A DNA stretch of 64,000 bases from Puffinus mauretanicus (GCA_023333565.1 JAJKFH010003504.1:4612005-4676004); one strand, 5' to 3'; positions 53,338 to 64,000 are shown, numbered from the stretch's first letter. Notes: generated from the letters alone by a model not told the origin. A program made the numbers and translations.

Positions 53338-55194
53338 TTCTAATTCACTGTTCCACCCTAAAATTATTTTCCAGGCTCAGGTTTTTATTTTGCAGAAGAG
53401 AAGGGCTTATTCACTAGGTCCATATTTGTACAATGTTTTAAAAGAGATCTGAGAGTTGATAAGCTGGGAGGAGATTAAAAATTCTTCCAGGAATATTAAA
53501 AATTGGAGAGCAAAGCTAAATATAAGTGATCGGTTCCTCTTCTAATTTTGCTCTAAGTAGGTTTTGGTCCTTAAATTCTCTTTAATTCCACTTCAACCAT
53601 GTGTAGACGATGCGAGCAGCACATGAATACAAAAAGTCATCTTTCTGAAGCCTGCAGGATGACTAGTGTACTTTGAATACATGCATAAACCTCCATACGA
53701 ACTACACCCACAATGACTGTTAGAGATCATGACGCTTAGCATTACTTGACCTCTATTTACACAATACATGTATACATAAGATACAGTACACAGGTTATTT
53801 TCAGTTTTTAAAATAAAAGTAAGGAATGACTCAAAAAGCCCAGAGTTATGGCCGCTGTTCCTAAAGCTATAAACATATACTCTCACTGTTGAGCTCTGAT
53901 TTTTTAATCTCTGTGATTGGTTTTCCTCTTGCTCCTAATAATATTTCCATATTTTTGTTCACAGAATTTGCATTTCTGTTTGGACTTTCATACCTCTTTT
54001 TTTCCCTTCTATTTCTCAGAGAGACGAGGGAAATAAAGAGGGTGAGTTTATGTGAGGAAAACAGGGATTGAAGAGCAGAAGAGCTGAGTTGTTCTCCATT
54101 CTTCATACCATTCCTTGTATTTCCATTCAGCTCCTTCTCATGAAATCACTGCTTGTATCTTCCATTCTCCCTTTGTTCACTGTATCTGGGCTCTTTTACA
54201 GAATTTTCTCCTATTTCCAAGACCACTTTCATCTGAGGGACAGGCAGCGTGGTTCAGATAAGCACCGTCACCAACAAAAGTCTGACAGCATTCAAAAAAT
54301 TATGTGATGTTATTCTACTTTATCTGAGCTAGTCTGCGTTTGTTTATTCCAGACAGGATGAGAAAACAAAGTGCCATGATATCAAGAGGAAAAGCTATTC
54401 AAGGTGATGGCAAGCACTAGATTTTTTTGCAGGAGTTGCCATTCTCATGAGATTTGCTGCCAAGTCGATACACATAAATGTGAGGGGAGTTCATATGAGG
54501 CTTAGATGAACTTTTGACTGTTTGAAACAAGGAAAGGGAAATTTAAACTTTGAAAGCTGTTTCTATAGTAGTCAGCTCATTTTATTCCCACAGCAAAGTA
54601 TATTATTTGTTTTTAGAGACACTATATTATTACCAAGATAAGTGTGTTGTAAGCTTTTCTCTACTGCATAAAAACTAAATTATTGGAACATAAGTTTTTC
54701 TACTAACAATTTTAATTGCTAATCATCAGCTGGCTTATAGTATTGACTGGAACTCATATCATCATCACTTACTACCTGAAATATCAATAGCTAAAGGTTT
54801 CATTGAATTTTTGTATGCATTAGATGCATTAACATCTAAAGCCTTAATAAGCTGGAAAAGATAAAAAAAGGTATTGGTTAACATTTGCAGTGGCTATTCT
54901 TGGATCTCCCAAAAAACCTGAAATTGTGGTAATAACTCAGAGCTTCCAGTATGAAAATGGAAAAATCAAGGTACAAACCTACTTTGCTTATGTTCTTTAC
55001 TAGTTTTGGAAGCATTTTAAAGTGAGGAGACCCTGGAGAAAGCACAGATGTACAGTTTTAAGACTCTATTTTATGACTATGTTCCAATATATACAACAGG
55101 CTAAGATATGGTAAATAAGAGATCAGGTATAAATTACATAGAAAGGTCAAAAAGAGTTGTGCAGGATCTTTAGAATAAAATAAATATTTAGGTT
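53338..55194. other. Intronic sequence, nothing recognised
   Basis: No exon or repeat family identified. Short frames on both strands at 53867-54307 overlap and look like chance. Confidence 0.45.
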
Positions 55195-55788
55195 TGTGCT
55201 GGTTTTGGCTGGGATAGAGTTAATTTTCTTCACAGTAGCTAGGATGGGGCTATGGTTTGGATTTGTGCTGAAAACAGTGTTGATAACACCGGAATGTTTT
55301 CGTTCCTGCTGAGCAGTGCTGACACAGAGTCAAGGCCTTCTCTGCTCCTCACCCCACCCCACCAGCGAGGAGGCTAGGGGTGCGCAAGGAGTTGGGAGGG
55401 GACACAGCTGGGACAGCTGACCCCAACTGACCAAAGGGATGTTCCATACCATATGACATCATGCTCAGCATATAGAGCTGGGGGAAGAAGAAGGAAGGGG
55501 GGGACGTTCAGAGTGATGGCGTTTGTCTTCCCAAGTCACCGTTACGCGTGATGGAGCCCTGCTTTCCTGGAGATGGCTGAACACCTGCCTGCCGATGGGA
55601 AGGAGTGAATGAATTCCTTGTTTTGCTTTGCTTGCGTGCGCAGCTTTTGCTTTACCTGTTAAACTGTCTTTATCTCAACCCACGAGTTTTCTCACTTTTA
55701 CCCTTCCGATTCTCTCCCCCATCCCACCGGGGGGAGTGAGCAAGCGGTTGGGTGGTGCTGAGTTGCCGGCTGGGGTTAAACCACGACA
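55195..55788 (+). mobile_element. Solo LTR of an avian endogenous retrovirus
   Basis: A 594-bp block starts tgtgctggttttggctggg and ends ggttaaaccacgaca, the TG...CA boundaries of a retroviral LTR. It is GC-richer than its surroundings. In plus orientation it contains a CRE-like tgacatca (55454-55461), a mutated TATA-like catatagag (55469-55477), and a pyrimidine-rich, G-run-containing U5-like end. I recognise it as a common bird LTR type but do not assign a subfamily. Flanks aggtt and atgtt form a possible 5-bp target duplication with one mismatch. No internal retroviral genes adjoin it, so it is a solo LTR left by recombination. It lies antisense to DLG2. Confidence 0.92.
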
Positions 55789-57952
55789 ATGTTGATATAG
55801 AGTGTGTTTGTCTTTCTGTGTGATCTATAAATCCTTCAATAATTCTCTGTGAAGGTTTTTTAAACAACTTTTTTAAACCTGTTTCATCTTTCTTTGTTGT
55901 TAGGGAAATTTTAAAGAAAGAAATACTTAATTTCATATGTATGTTTATACAGTTTGCATTAACCAGTATCTCAGATTAGAATGAAATACTTCAGCCGTAA
56001 GACAACACATGCTGGACAACTACTGAATGCTCTCACTATCTTAAAAAATTCAATCATTTCCTATAAAAAGGTTAACTTTCAGGTCCTGTTCTTCACCAGC
56101 TCCACTCTCTTCAGTGTGTTTTGAACAATCTGGGTGAAATGGAAAACTGGCTGTGCTTCACTGACAACAAGTCATGCAGTTGGGACTAGTCTGCCCTCAA
56201 CAGGGTTTTTGGTGAATGGAGCAGCATTATCGGAAAAATAGACTAAATAAGCAATATGATACTTCATGGATTTTTATCAGCATTGTTTGAATTGCATGTT
56301 CACCAAAACTGAATTTGACATATTACAGAGCTGGTAAAATATAGGGGGAAAGTATGTCAATTAAAAGTTCAAATATGATAGGAAAAATCTGTCAAGTGAG
56401 GTATTTTTCTGTGTATTAACAATGGCATAGAACAACTCTGAAATGCCAGTGATTGCTACAAGTACCCAGACACTGTGGTGATAATTGCAGTATAAAATCA
56501 CCAGACAGCAAACAAGACTGCCGGAACTGATGGGAACATGGTTTTATTCAGAATCTAGTGTGGATACCTATCTGTAATGGAATTGCGTTTCAATACTTTT
56601 TCTTTGAAATAACTGATTATTGCTTATGCATTTTTATATTCGTATGTTCCATTTATTTAACTAAAAAGAGACACTTGCAATTTCATTTGCTCTCGTCTGC
56701 CCATTTCTTAGTATGGCCTAATTTATTCTGCTTGGTGACTCAAGTGCAGATAAACCAATAAATGGATGCATGATACCAGATCTGAAGCACAATTGTAAGT
56801 TTAACTAAAATACCAGCTATTTTTCTATTTGTGTGCTACCATCGGGATCCAGAGAAACAAAAGAAGGTATCATGCTGGGTAAACTCTGGCAGTACTAATT
56901 CATCTCCCCCGTGTCTCTCAAAAAACTGTCTAGCTGAACCTGTTATTAGAGATGTTCTTTTTCACCTGAGACCTACACGTGTCCGAGGCTGGGCACGGTC
57001 AGGCAGAATCAACAACTTGTGTGGACAGGTCATAGCAGGACTTGTGACTTGAGCTAGAACTGTTTACTGAAAACTGATAAAACGCTGCCAGCAAGTTTTC
57101 ACAGACACCTGTAGTTGTTGAATTCACCTGGAAAGAGTTTCAAAGCAACAACTACTGTGGAAGAAAACCACCTTCAGTTCCTATCAGAGAGTAATATTCC
57201 TTTCATGAATTTCTTGAGAGCCTCAGATAGTCATATCAGGAAAAACTGTAGCTCATGGACAATGAGAAGGAGTTCTGTCACTTAACTCTGGACTCATATA
57301 TCAATCAATGCCTACTTCTTCCCACTGAAACGAGCTTAAGCTCTAGAAGGCTAAATATTAGACACCAAAGCTGGATGAGATACATCCCACCCTAAATGTC
57401 TTATATTTTGCTGAATTTCCTGCTGATGCCTTTATTTAGAAAGCTGTCATTTTCTCTAGTAAGCGCTTGCTATCTAGTAAGCCCTGGAGGTACAAAGACA
57501 CCGTCATCCAAAACTAATAATGGGAAGCTCTATGCATTTGGCAGGAAGCATTTATCTTTGTTTAATTCTGATCTGACTGTCTGAAGCAACTTCAGATCTT
57601 CCTGGCATTTCTGTTAATTCTTAACTTATCTTTCGCATTGTCTCCAGAAGGAGAATAGAAAAGAACGTAAAATAAGCAATAATGAAAATAAAATGATTAA
57701 CTAAGTGTTGATTACTGTGTTATTATATGCGCATTTAAAGATAGTTCTTATAGTTGCATAAAATACTTCTAAAAGCAAAGTCTGTGACAAAAATACAGCC
57801 ATTTCCTTGCGATAGAAGTGCCACTTGAATTTTCATTCCAGATGACTTCTGATGATAGCTGGGAAAAGCACTGTCTACAGCAGCCTCATCCTGTTAAATG
57901 GGTGGCTTTAAAGCACTTATCTTTTACCATATGTCTTTAAGTTTATTATTTT
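55789..57952. other. DLG2: Intronic sequence between the LTR and the exon donor
   Basis: AT-rich DNA with no recognised repeat. The coding segment that should follow the PDZ3 exon was not found here on the minus strand. Confidence 0.5.
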
Positions 57953-57960
57953 GCTTACCC
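57953..57960 (-). promoter_or_regulatory. DLG2: 5' splice donor of the DLG2 PDZ3 exon
   Basis: The exon ends GAG G and is followed by gtaagc on the minus strand, with GT at 57958-57957. This is a strong donor. It leaves one base of the next codon, agreeing with the phase 1 exon end I recall for DLG genes at this point, where the next exon completes the codon for Asp or Glu. Confidence 0.85.
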
Positions 57961-58061
57961 TCTGGCTGGTATTGTGCTATGATTGTTACCGTCTGCCCTG
58001 CTCCTTTTAGCGCAGCTGCAGCCTGCTCGTGGGTAGCACCTCGAAGATCAATACCGTTCAC
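57959..58061 (-). CDS. DLG2: DLG2 (PSD-93) internal exon, second half of PDZ3
   Basis: Read on the minus strand, this 103-nt segment is fully open and encodes 34 codons plus one base (phase 0 in, phase 1 out). It begins VNGIDLRG, runs through the helix [12 protein letters not shown] and ends [12 protein letters not shown]. That is the carboxy-terminal half of a PDZ domain: strand with VNG, the alphaB helix, and the last beta strand. The His at residue 11 of the peptide sits at the first alphaB position, which in class I PDZ domains contacts Ser/Thr at position -2 of the ligand. The 3' splice site is a pyrimidine-rich run ending ctgtag; the donor is G|gtaagc. From memory of the paralogues, DLG1, DLG3 and DLG4 differ in the NGIDLRG and LKGAG segments, whereas DLG2 agrees except for Thr in place of Ser before HEQ. 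DLG2 is a postsynaptic scaffold that binds NMDA-receptor and potassium-channel tails. Neither adjacent exon was found in the window. Identity as a DLG-family PDZ3 exon is near certain; the paralogue call is strong. Confidence 0.93.
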
Positions 58062-58100
58062 CTACAGAAGGAATGCAAACAATAACAGATCTGAGTAGTT
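58056..58100 (-). promoter_or_regulatory. DLG2: 3' splice site of the DLG2 PDZ3 exon
   Basis: On the minus strand the exon is preceded by ttgcattccttctgtag, a moderate pyrimidine tract ending in the AG acceptor at 58062-58063. A plausible branch-point sequence (ctactcag, around 58084-58091) lies some 25 bases upstream. The boundary is fixed by the reading frame, because the first codon GTG (Val) follows directly after the AG. Confidence 0.8.
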
Positions 58101-58924
58101 TAACATCATTAGACAGAAAGACAGAGGTGTTTTTTTTTTTAAATACCTGATGGATGTAAAAGTCAGGTTGCCCAGATGCAAAAGTGAAAGTACAAAATCA
58201 AAAAGGCTGAGAGGACGTTACCTATGACTGGCCATGAGGATCAGCACTAATACTGCACACCATAGTTTATGTACACTTATCCATGCATATTCGCTGACTG
58301 CTGCTTTTTTGGGGTTTCCTGCTCTAGTGAGTTTACATTTTTGGTAATCTCTTCATTAATCAATTTCATTTAATCTACAAGATTCAAAAGATAAATTTTC
58401 TGCGGTTCTTGAAGGTCACTGTAGAATGCTGCAGGCAAGGAAACAGCTCCTTCAGCCGGACTCTGCAACCCAGTCTGTAGCATGAGGGGAACCTGGAGAT
58501 ATATAGAGCATCTCTAACAGAAACTGCTGGTTGGAGAACTTCCAGAGGAGAAATCCCTCCTCCTATTGCCTAGAAATATCCCTGTATCTTGCACATGACA
58601 GCAACGGAGTCACCACCAGGTATAGCTTTGCCACCTCTGGCTCTTTGACACTGATAGATCTTTCCATGGGGTTCCTGTGACTTAATGATCATTTTTTTGC
58701 TGAATAAGCAGTGGAAATGGAACAGAGCGGAACAAAGTAGGGAGCCCACCCCTAAAATTTGTGGGAAGTTTCAGAACTCTTTTGATTTGTATTTGTGATA
58801 TTAAATGTTTTGTCAGCAGCCTCCCAAGGAAGAGACAGAATTCGTATATAGAATTATTAACTGTTCCAGTAATTTGAATCTTGCTTTTCAGTGGGATTGT
58901 TACTGTCTGGCTGTACTGAAGTAG
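58101..58924. other. DLG2: Intronic sequence, nothing recognised
   Basis: No exon or repeat family seen. A T11 run lies at about 58130-58140. Confidence 0.5.
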
Positions 58925-58963
<39 letters not shown>

Positions 58964-58966
58964 TTT
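58925..58966. repeat. TTTA tetranucleotide microsatellite
   Basis: An uninterrupted run of about ten TTTA/ATTT units (42 bases). Perfect tetranucleotide arrays of this length are usually length-polymorphic. Confidence 0.98.
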
Positions 58967-59074
58967 GACTTTCCTCCTCACTTTTAAAGGTTTCCACTTC
59001 ATAACATTTCAGTGGAGAACAGGAAACTTTTGACACGTAAACAACCTCAGTGGGACAGAAATCCATTTTTGATG

Positions 59075-59107
59075 GAAAGAAAAGAAAAGAAAAAAGAAAG
59101 AAAATAA
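59075..59107. repeat. GAAAA/GAAA-rich purine tract
   Basis: Imperfect runs of gaaaa and gaaag, all purine on the plus strand, with gaggagagaga-type purine sequence shortly after. Confidence 0.85.
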
Positions 59108-59464
59108 AGGATGGGGGGAGGAGAGAGAACAATGATATAGATTTCACAGGCAAACAGGCCAAAACACAAGCCCCAAATTCTCAGCAATAGCAACTTTTTT
59201 GTGTTTATTTTTATGAAGTACTACCACAAGATGACTAAGCACATATTGATTTTATTTTATTTAAATTTTAACAACTTTTTAAGGCTTACAAAAATAAATT
59301 TGATTCCATAGAACATTACAAATAACAGCTATTGAATTGTTATGAATACATTTATTTTGATCAATTACATTTAGAAACCAGCCCATCTTAACTTGCTGTC
59401 TTTCACCAAATCTTAGAGAATGTGATGTTTTGGGAATATTGTTTAACTGTTATTTATCATAAAG

Positions 59465-59682
59465 CCATAGAATCATAGAATGGTTTGGATTAGAAGGGAT
59501 CTTTAAAGATCATCTAGTCCAACCCCCCCTGCCATGGGCAGGGACATCTTCAACTAGATCAGGTTGCTCAGAGCCCCGTCCAACCTGACCTTGCATGTTT
59601 CCAGGGATGGGGCATCTACCACCTCTCTGGGCAACCTGTGCCAGTGTTTCACCACCCTCATTGTAAAAAATTTCTTCCTTAT
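59465..59682 (-). mobile_element. CR1 LINE 3' fragment, short
   Basis: The plus strand opens with two octamer units (catagaat), then ggtttggattagaagggat, ctagtccaacccccc, gggcagggacatctt and a segment ending ttgtaaaaaatttcttcctt. These are the complement of a CR1 3' UTR and the last part of ORF2. It is a different CR1 type from the 16.6- and 61.6-kb copies, because the region after ctagtccaac differs. Only about 220 bases survive. It is in the sense orientation of DLG2. Confidence 0.95.
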
Positions 59683-61613
59683 TTGCATGACAAAATCTAG
59701 TCTTTACTAGTATGTGAACAGCATTTAGAATATTATTCTTAGAAAAACTAATTTGTTATAGCAATAATATAAAACCCCAGGACATCCCACAGTTTCTGAT
59801 CCAGAAGACTGCATTAGGCTGTAGAACTGCTGACTGTACACAGAAACATAATTGTCTAGCTGAGGTTTCAGATTTCTGAAAATATGATTCCATAAGAATC
59901 AAAGTTTTCTCAGTTCAACGGGTCTAAAAAAACTTTATAACAGGGAAGGAAAAAACACATTTTTTCCTAAACAACTCATCCTTTCTTCCCTCAAAAACTT
60001 TTTAAGCTACTCAATTTGATGACCTTTTAATATTTCTCCCCATCTTATTCATAAAAATCAGCTCTCCCCATTTCTAAAAAAAAAATTAGTCTGAATTTCA
60101 ACTGTCTATATTATTTTAATATCATTCGAAACAATAGAAGATCTAGAATTTTGGAGAAGCATGATTTTTTGGAATCTTTCCATGTTATACAAAAATAATT
60201 ACACACTGGCTTATCTTTAGATTGAGGAAGTAAAAAAGTAAATGTGGAACTAACATACCAGAAGAATATAACCTATTCCAACCTTACCTTACTCATATCC
60301 TCATGCACACAAGACCTATTATATAATCACAATAATGACGTGAAAGATAAAATCAATTATAAACTACCTTACAGAAAAATAACTGTGGTTTTTTAGCTAA
60401 TTTGTCCATATGTGCATTCTGCAGTGGAGAGTATGAATATCATTACCATGCTGGTAATGCCTGCTTGATCTATGCATGTGTCTTAGACCCTTCAGGGCAG
60501 CATATGAAGGACCTAAGAGGCAGCATAGTCTGAACTACCATCATGTTGTGTGACTTTGCAAGGAGAGGAGTCTCAGCAGACAGGAGGGAGAGTATATACA
60601 GGAGCAAAACACTTTAAGGAACACTAAAGTAGCTTCTACAAGATAGAGACCTTGTAGTAGAAGTGTCTGCCGGAACATAAAGTTTTATGAGAATATGTAT
60701 GTATGGATCTCCATGTTGTTACAATCATACAGACAATCTGAAGGTAAGCTGTGACAATAATTCGGTGTTCTGGTACTGCCACGTATTAGTGTCTTTGGCT
60801 CATACCTTTCAAAGCATTATATGCTGATAGATACGCTCTGATAACTTCTGCAACATTTCTGTCATCTGAAGTTTATGTTGTTTTTACAATTTCAATCTAG
60901 ATTGTGTAAAGGGAAGTGAATATCTTTATTCACAAGCAATGCTCTAATGCTCCTGAAAAGAAATTCTGAACATAGGGCAAATGTAAGATAACAAACTTCA
61001 TTATTTGTCTAACACAAGAGTTCTCCGTTGTCCCATCTTCCTGTTTGAAAACAATGGCTGTAAAAATGGCTGGTGGAAGGTTTCAAAAAAAAAAGAGCAA
61101 AAGGTTCAAATACTTTCATCAAAGTGTGTACATAAATCTCAAGTTCGGTGGATGGCAAGGCTAACATAGACCCCTGGAAAAAACTCACTGAAATTCGGTC
61201 TAGGAATATAGTATCATAAAAGACAATAATTAAGTGCATTCTAAAAGAACAAGGGAGAGAATCAGAGTTTTTGGTGCCATAAAATCTAATATATTTTAAT
61301 GTACAATACTGAAAATACCTGAAGAGGAATATTGTGTTAATTAGGACTTAGTTTGCAGCCTCCGTGGAGAACACAAAATTCCAGAAAGAAGCACAATTTA
61401 GGCTACTGCTGTGGAAGAAAGAGGTATTGTGCCCTACTTTTATTCAATGATGGTGTTACGACACTTGCTGCTGTATTGCCATGGGCACAGATGTACCAGC
61501 ACTACAATTACTCATTAACTCAGCACTGTAGTCACAGCTTTGGTACTGTGGAGGCCCGAGCAGAATCCTTAAGTTTAGGCAGCACAGTGCCTATATCATG
61601 CTATAAACATAAA
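59683..61613. other. DLG2: Intronic sequence, nothing recognised
   Basis: AT-rich DNA without recognisable exon. A short hairpin (cattacca tgc tggtaatg) lies near 60440. The missing upstream PDZ3 exon was not found. Confidence 0.5.
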
Positions 61614-62042
61614 CTTGGAGAACAAGTCTTATAAGAAGCAGCTGAGGGAACTGGGGTTGTTTAGTCTGGAGAAGAGGAGGCTGAGGGGAGACCTCATCGT
61701 GCTCTACAACTACCTGAAAGGAGGTTGTAGCGAGGTGGGTGTTGGTCTCTTCTCCCAAGTAACAAGCGATAGGATGAGAGGAAATGGCCTCAAGTTGCGC
61801 CAAGTGAGGTTTAGGTTGGACATTAGGAAAAATGTCTTTACTGGAAGCGTGGTCAGGCCTTGGAACAGGCTGCCCAGGAAAGTGGTTGAGTGACCATCCC
61901 TAGAAGTATTTAAAAGACGTGTAGATGAGGCGCTTAGGGACATGGTTTAGTGGGCATGGTGGTGTTGGGTTGACGGTTGGACTCGATGATCTTAGAGGTC
62001 TTTTCTAACTTAATGATTCTATGATTCTGTTCTATGATTCTA
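61614..62042 (+). mobile_element. CR1 LINE 3' fragment, recent, octamer tail
   Basis: It starts at tggagaacaagtcttat and encodes, in one open frame (61615-61893), the CR1 ORF2 end including [35 protein letters not shown] and [11 protein letters not shown]. It then has a 3' UTR with gtgtagatgaggc, gacggttggactcgatgatc and octamer units ending tctatgattcta. Over its last 165 bases it matches the reverse complement of the 16551-17180 copy at about 95% by eye, so both belong to one fairly young subfamily. It is antisense to DLG2. Confidence 0.96.
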
Positions 62043-63607
62043 AAGGAAACTTCAACCTTGATTCAGTGTCTCTGAAGAAGAAAATTTTGAAGCCAAGTCA
62101 CCTTTCCTTTAATAGAGAGCTTGGATTTTTCCTATGTGTTTTTCCCTTTCATAACTGGAGTCCTTGCGAGAGCCCCGAGAAAGAAGCAATAGGATGAACT
62201 GAAGGAAAGCTTAAAGGAACATTCCTAAATTCCTGAGCTCCTGAGTTGGGGAGATGGATACAGATTATGTCACCTGATCAGTATTAGAAGGTCCAGGAAA
62301 AAAAACAATTTGTTTACGCTTAAGCTTGAAGACTGTAGACTTCAGGAGAACACAAGCGTCTCTTAAGCAATACAGGAAAACATTGTGGTGGTCTGTAAGA
62401 GCTGTGTTAACAGAACCAGAACATGAAGTTTCAAAAATCATTAATAAATCATCATAATCTCTCTGTAGTTAGGAAGAGAGGATGTATGAAAGAATAAAGA
62501 AACCACATCCTTATTCTCCTACTCTTCTGAAAAACAATGGTTCTATCTATACGTGATCCAATAACTAAGATCCTAATAACGCATCAAGAATATAAATATA
62601 AGACAGGAATTCCACCAAAGTTAAATTACACAAACATTTTTTCACTTTTCCACAGAACAACAAGAAGCCACTGAAATGGCAGTTGACTACTTTCTGCCCT
62701 TTGCACGCTCATTCTGGCAGAAATGATTGCCTAAGGTGCAAACACAACACATTCTAGTGAGTGAATTTCTCTGAAATTAAGTTCACTTTTCTGCTAGGAT
62801 ATAGGCTGAGATGGACACTTGAGGAGGACTTACAGGTCTGAAATCAAAAAAGCAAGGAAAAGAAATGTCAGAGAGAAAATAACACATCAATTCTATCTTC
62901 TGCAATTTTTATCAAGATGATAAACAAGCTAGACAAAACAGATTAAGTAATGTTGAACAGGTAAACGACCTGATTACACTAGGTTGCCAAAATAGTGATC
63001 TCCCTCTTGAAGGTGCACAGCTGCAGAATAAAATCAAACAATCATTGCCAAATAGGTAGGTAGAAGTCTGTTTGCATGCTATTTTGCTCACCAATACCTG
63101 ACAGGATCTCACTGAAGAATAATAGGCATTAAATTTAGAAAGGACTTATAACCTAGTTGTACTTTCTAAAGAACAAGAAGAGTAGATGCTAACTTGATTT
63201 CTGAGTATTATTTCCCAATATTTAAAAGCAAACATAATCAAGTCCCAAATATTCTAGTTGAAGAACAGCATATTCATGTAGCAACATTAAATCTTGATGA
63301 AAGACACCATTAATTTACACATTTTAATCAAATTCTTACCCTCAGGCCAAAATGAACACGAGTTTCTGAAGGAGTAAAACAAATAATACTCTGTCTTGCC
63401 TCTTCCTCCAAAACAATGTTTTAATTATAAGAATTGTGTGTGGTGATGTTTTTCCCTGACATGATTACATTGCAAATTGTAAAAATCTGATTTAAATGAC
63501 TCCTTTCAATTAATTTGATCCTGTTTATGTTAAGAATAATCTGTAAAAGAAAGAAAAATACCAGAAAAATTTGCAACTGTGTGCAGGAAAGTTTAATACA
63601 TATTAAA

Positions 63608-63649
63608 GGTGTTTTGTTTTGTTTTGGTTTTTTTTGTTTTGTTTTGTAT
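63608..63649. repeat. GTTTT-rich low-complexity tract
   Basis: Units of gtttt are interrupted by a run of eight T; on the minus strand it reads aaaac repeated. Confidence 0.95.
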
Positions 63650-63715
63650 GAAATGGGCTGGTTTCCTTTATGAAGCATTATATAATAAGCAAAGTAGCAC
63701 TGCTGTTCTGAGCTT

Positions 63716-63792
63716 GACTGCACAATCCTGATGTCCTGGCCCAGAATGAATTTGACTGCACAATTTCTGATGCCTAACTCCAAAATGAATTT
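63716..63792. repeat. Degenerate 38-bp tandem duplication
   Basis: Both units begin gactgcacaat and end aatgaattt (63716-63753 and 63754-63792), with the centres diverged. It looks like an old local duplication. Confidence 0.85.
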
Positions 63793-64000
63793 GACATAAT
63801 GGAAGTAAGAAGAGCCTCCAGCTTATACAGATGTCTGTCTCTTCTGCATGCTGTGGCAAAAAGCAGTAAGAAAGCTTACAAACAAAGAGAAGCACTGTAA
63901 TGAAAGATTATAGTTTAAAACTACAGACAAAACTTAACTGAGATGGAGAAAAAGATGCAACTATAATTCACAGTAATTATAGTAATTACCTTTGTATTCA

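Larger units (their letters stand above)
1..57958 (-). other. DLG2: Intron of DLG2 downstream of the PDZ3 exon (partial)
   Basis: Everything to the left of the exon donor should be intron in the transcribed (minus) sense, because the next expected coding segment (rest of PDZ3 to the SH3 linker) was not seen on the minus strand. This is inference from the exon's position and strand, not direct evidence of splicing. At least 58 kb with no further DLG2 exon is consistent with the very long introns of this gene. A nested gene or an unannotated small exon cannot be excluded by eye. Confidence 0.7.
58062..64000 (-). other. DLG2: Intron of DLG2 upstream of the PDZ3 exon (partial)
   Basis: This is the sequence 5' of the exon in the sense of transcription. 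The preceding exon, which should encode the GLGF loop and first strands of PDZ3, was looked for on the minus strand and not found, so the intron exceeds 5.9 kb. It contains a TTTA microsatellite, two CR1 fragments, a GTTTT-rich tract and a short tandem duplication near the right end. Confidence 0.75.
62043..64000. other. DLG2: Intronic sequence, nothing recognised apart from short repeats
   Basis: AT-rich DNA running to the window edge, with a GTTTT tract at 63608-63649 and a 38-bp tandem duplication at 63716-63792. Minus-strand frames at 63421-63895 run through these repeats and are not credible genes. Confidence 0.5.

Noticed and set aside
55670..55936. 88-codon minus-strand frame across the LTR end
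   Set aside because: It crosses the LTR boundary into unique DNA and reads antisense to the LTR, so it is not a retroviral or host protein.
1..57958. Search for the next DLG2 exon towards the SH3 domain
   Set aside because: No minus-strand match to the post-PDZ3 segment was seen by eye. A computed translated search would be decisive.
57898..58098. 66-codon plus-strand frame over the DLG2 exon
   Set aside because: It is the antisense shadow of the minus-strand PDZ3 exon, which has splice sites and clear homology.
58062..64000. Search for the preceding PDZ3 exon with the GLGF loop
   Set aside because: No minus-strand segment resembling the first half of PDZ3 was found by eye, so I infer that it lies beyond the right edge.

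Overview
The window looks like bird nuclear DNA: AT-rich, gene-poor, intron-like sequence. It carries several 5'-truncated CR1 LINE fragments, two of which end in the avian-type octamer tail (ATTCTATG-like), plus one solo retroviral LTR of a type I recognise from bird genomes. There are no operons, no prokaryote-style gene packing, no CRISPR array, and no tRNA or rRNA gene that I could recognise.

One coding feature is well supported. It is a 103-bp exon on the minus strand at 57959-58061, bounded by canonical splice sites, and it encodes the second half of the third PDZ domain of a DLG-family MAGUK scaffold. The peptide best matches DLG2 (PSD-93/chapsyn-110) as I remember the paralogues. The gene therefore runs right to left. 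Bases 58062-64000 are the intron upstream of this exon and 1-57958 the intron downstream. I found neither neighbouring exon, so both introns extend beyond the window. Introns of this size fit DLG2, which is a very large gene in vertebrates.

Layout by region. 1-2.0 kb: a TGAAA microsatellite beside a possible unclassified retroposon. 3.0-3.6 kb and 10.1-10.65 kb: two old CR1 copies. 14.4 kb: an A-rich tract. 16.5-19.3 kb: two CR1 copies in opposite orientations, one with a short patch apparently copied from nearby DNA, and a small CpG cluster between them. 26.7-28.0 kb: strong T-over-A skew. 38.4 kb: a short segment open on both strands. 38.8-39.4 kb: a decayed coding-like island on the minus strand, possibly a retroviral leader/gag relic. 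55.2-55.8 kb: the solo LTR. 57.96-58.06 kb: the exon. 58.9 kb: a TTTA microsatellite. 59.5 and 61.6-62.0 kb: two more CR1 copies.

I see no undescribed biological system here. The more unusual items are the decayed coding island, the locally templated patch inside a CR1 copy, and an inverted pair of closely similar CR1 copies on either side of the exon. Repeat boundaries were judged by eye and could be off by about 5-30 bases.
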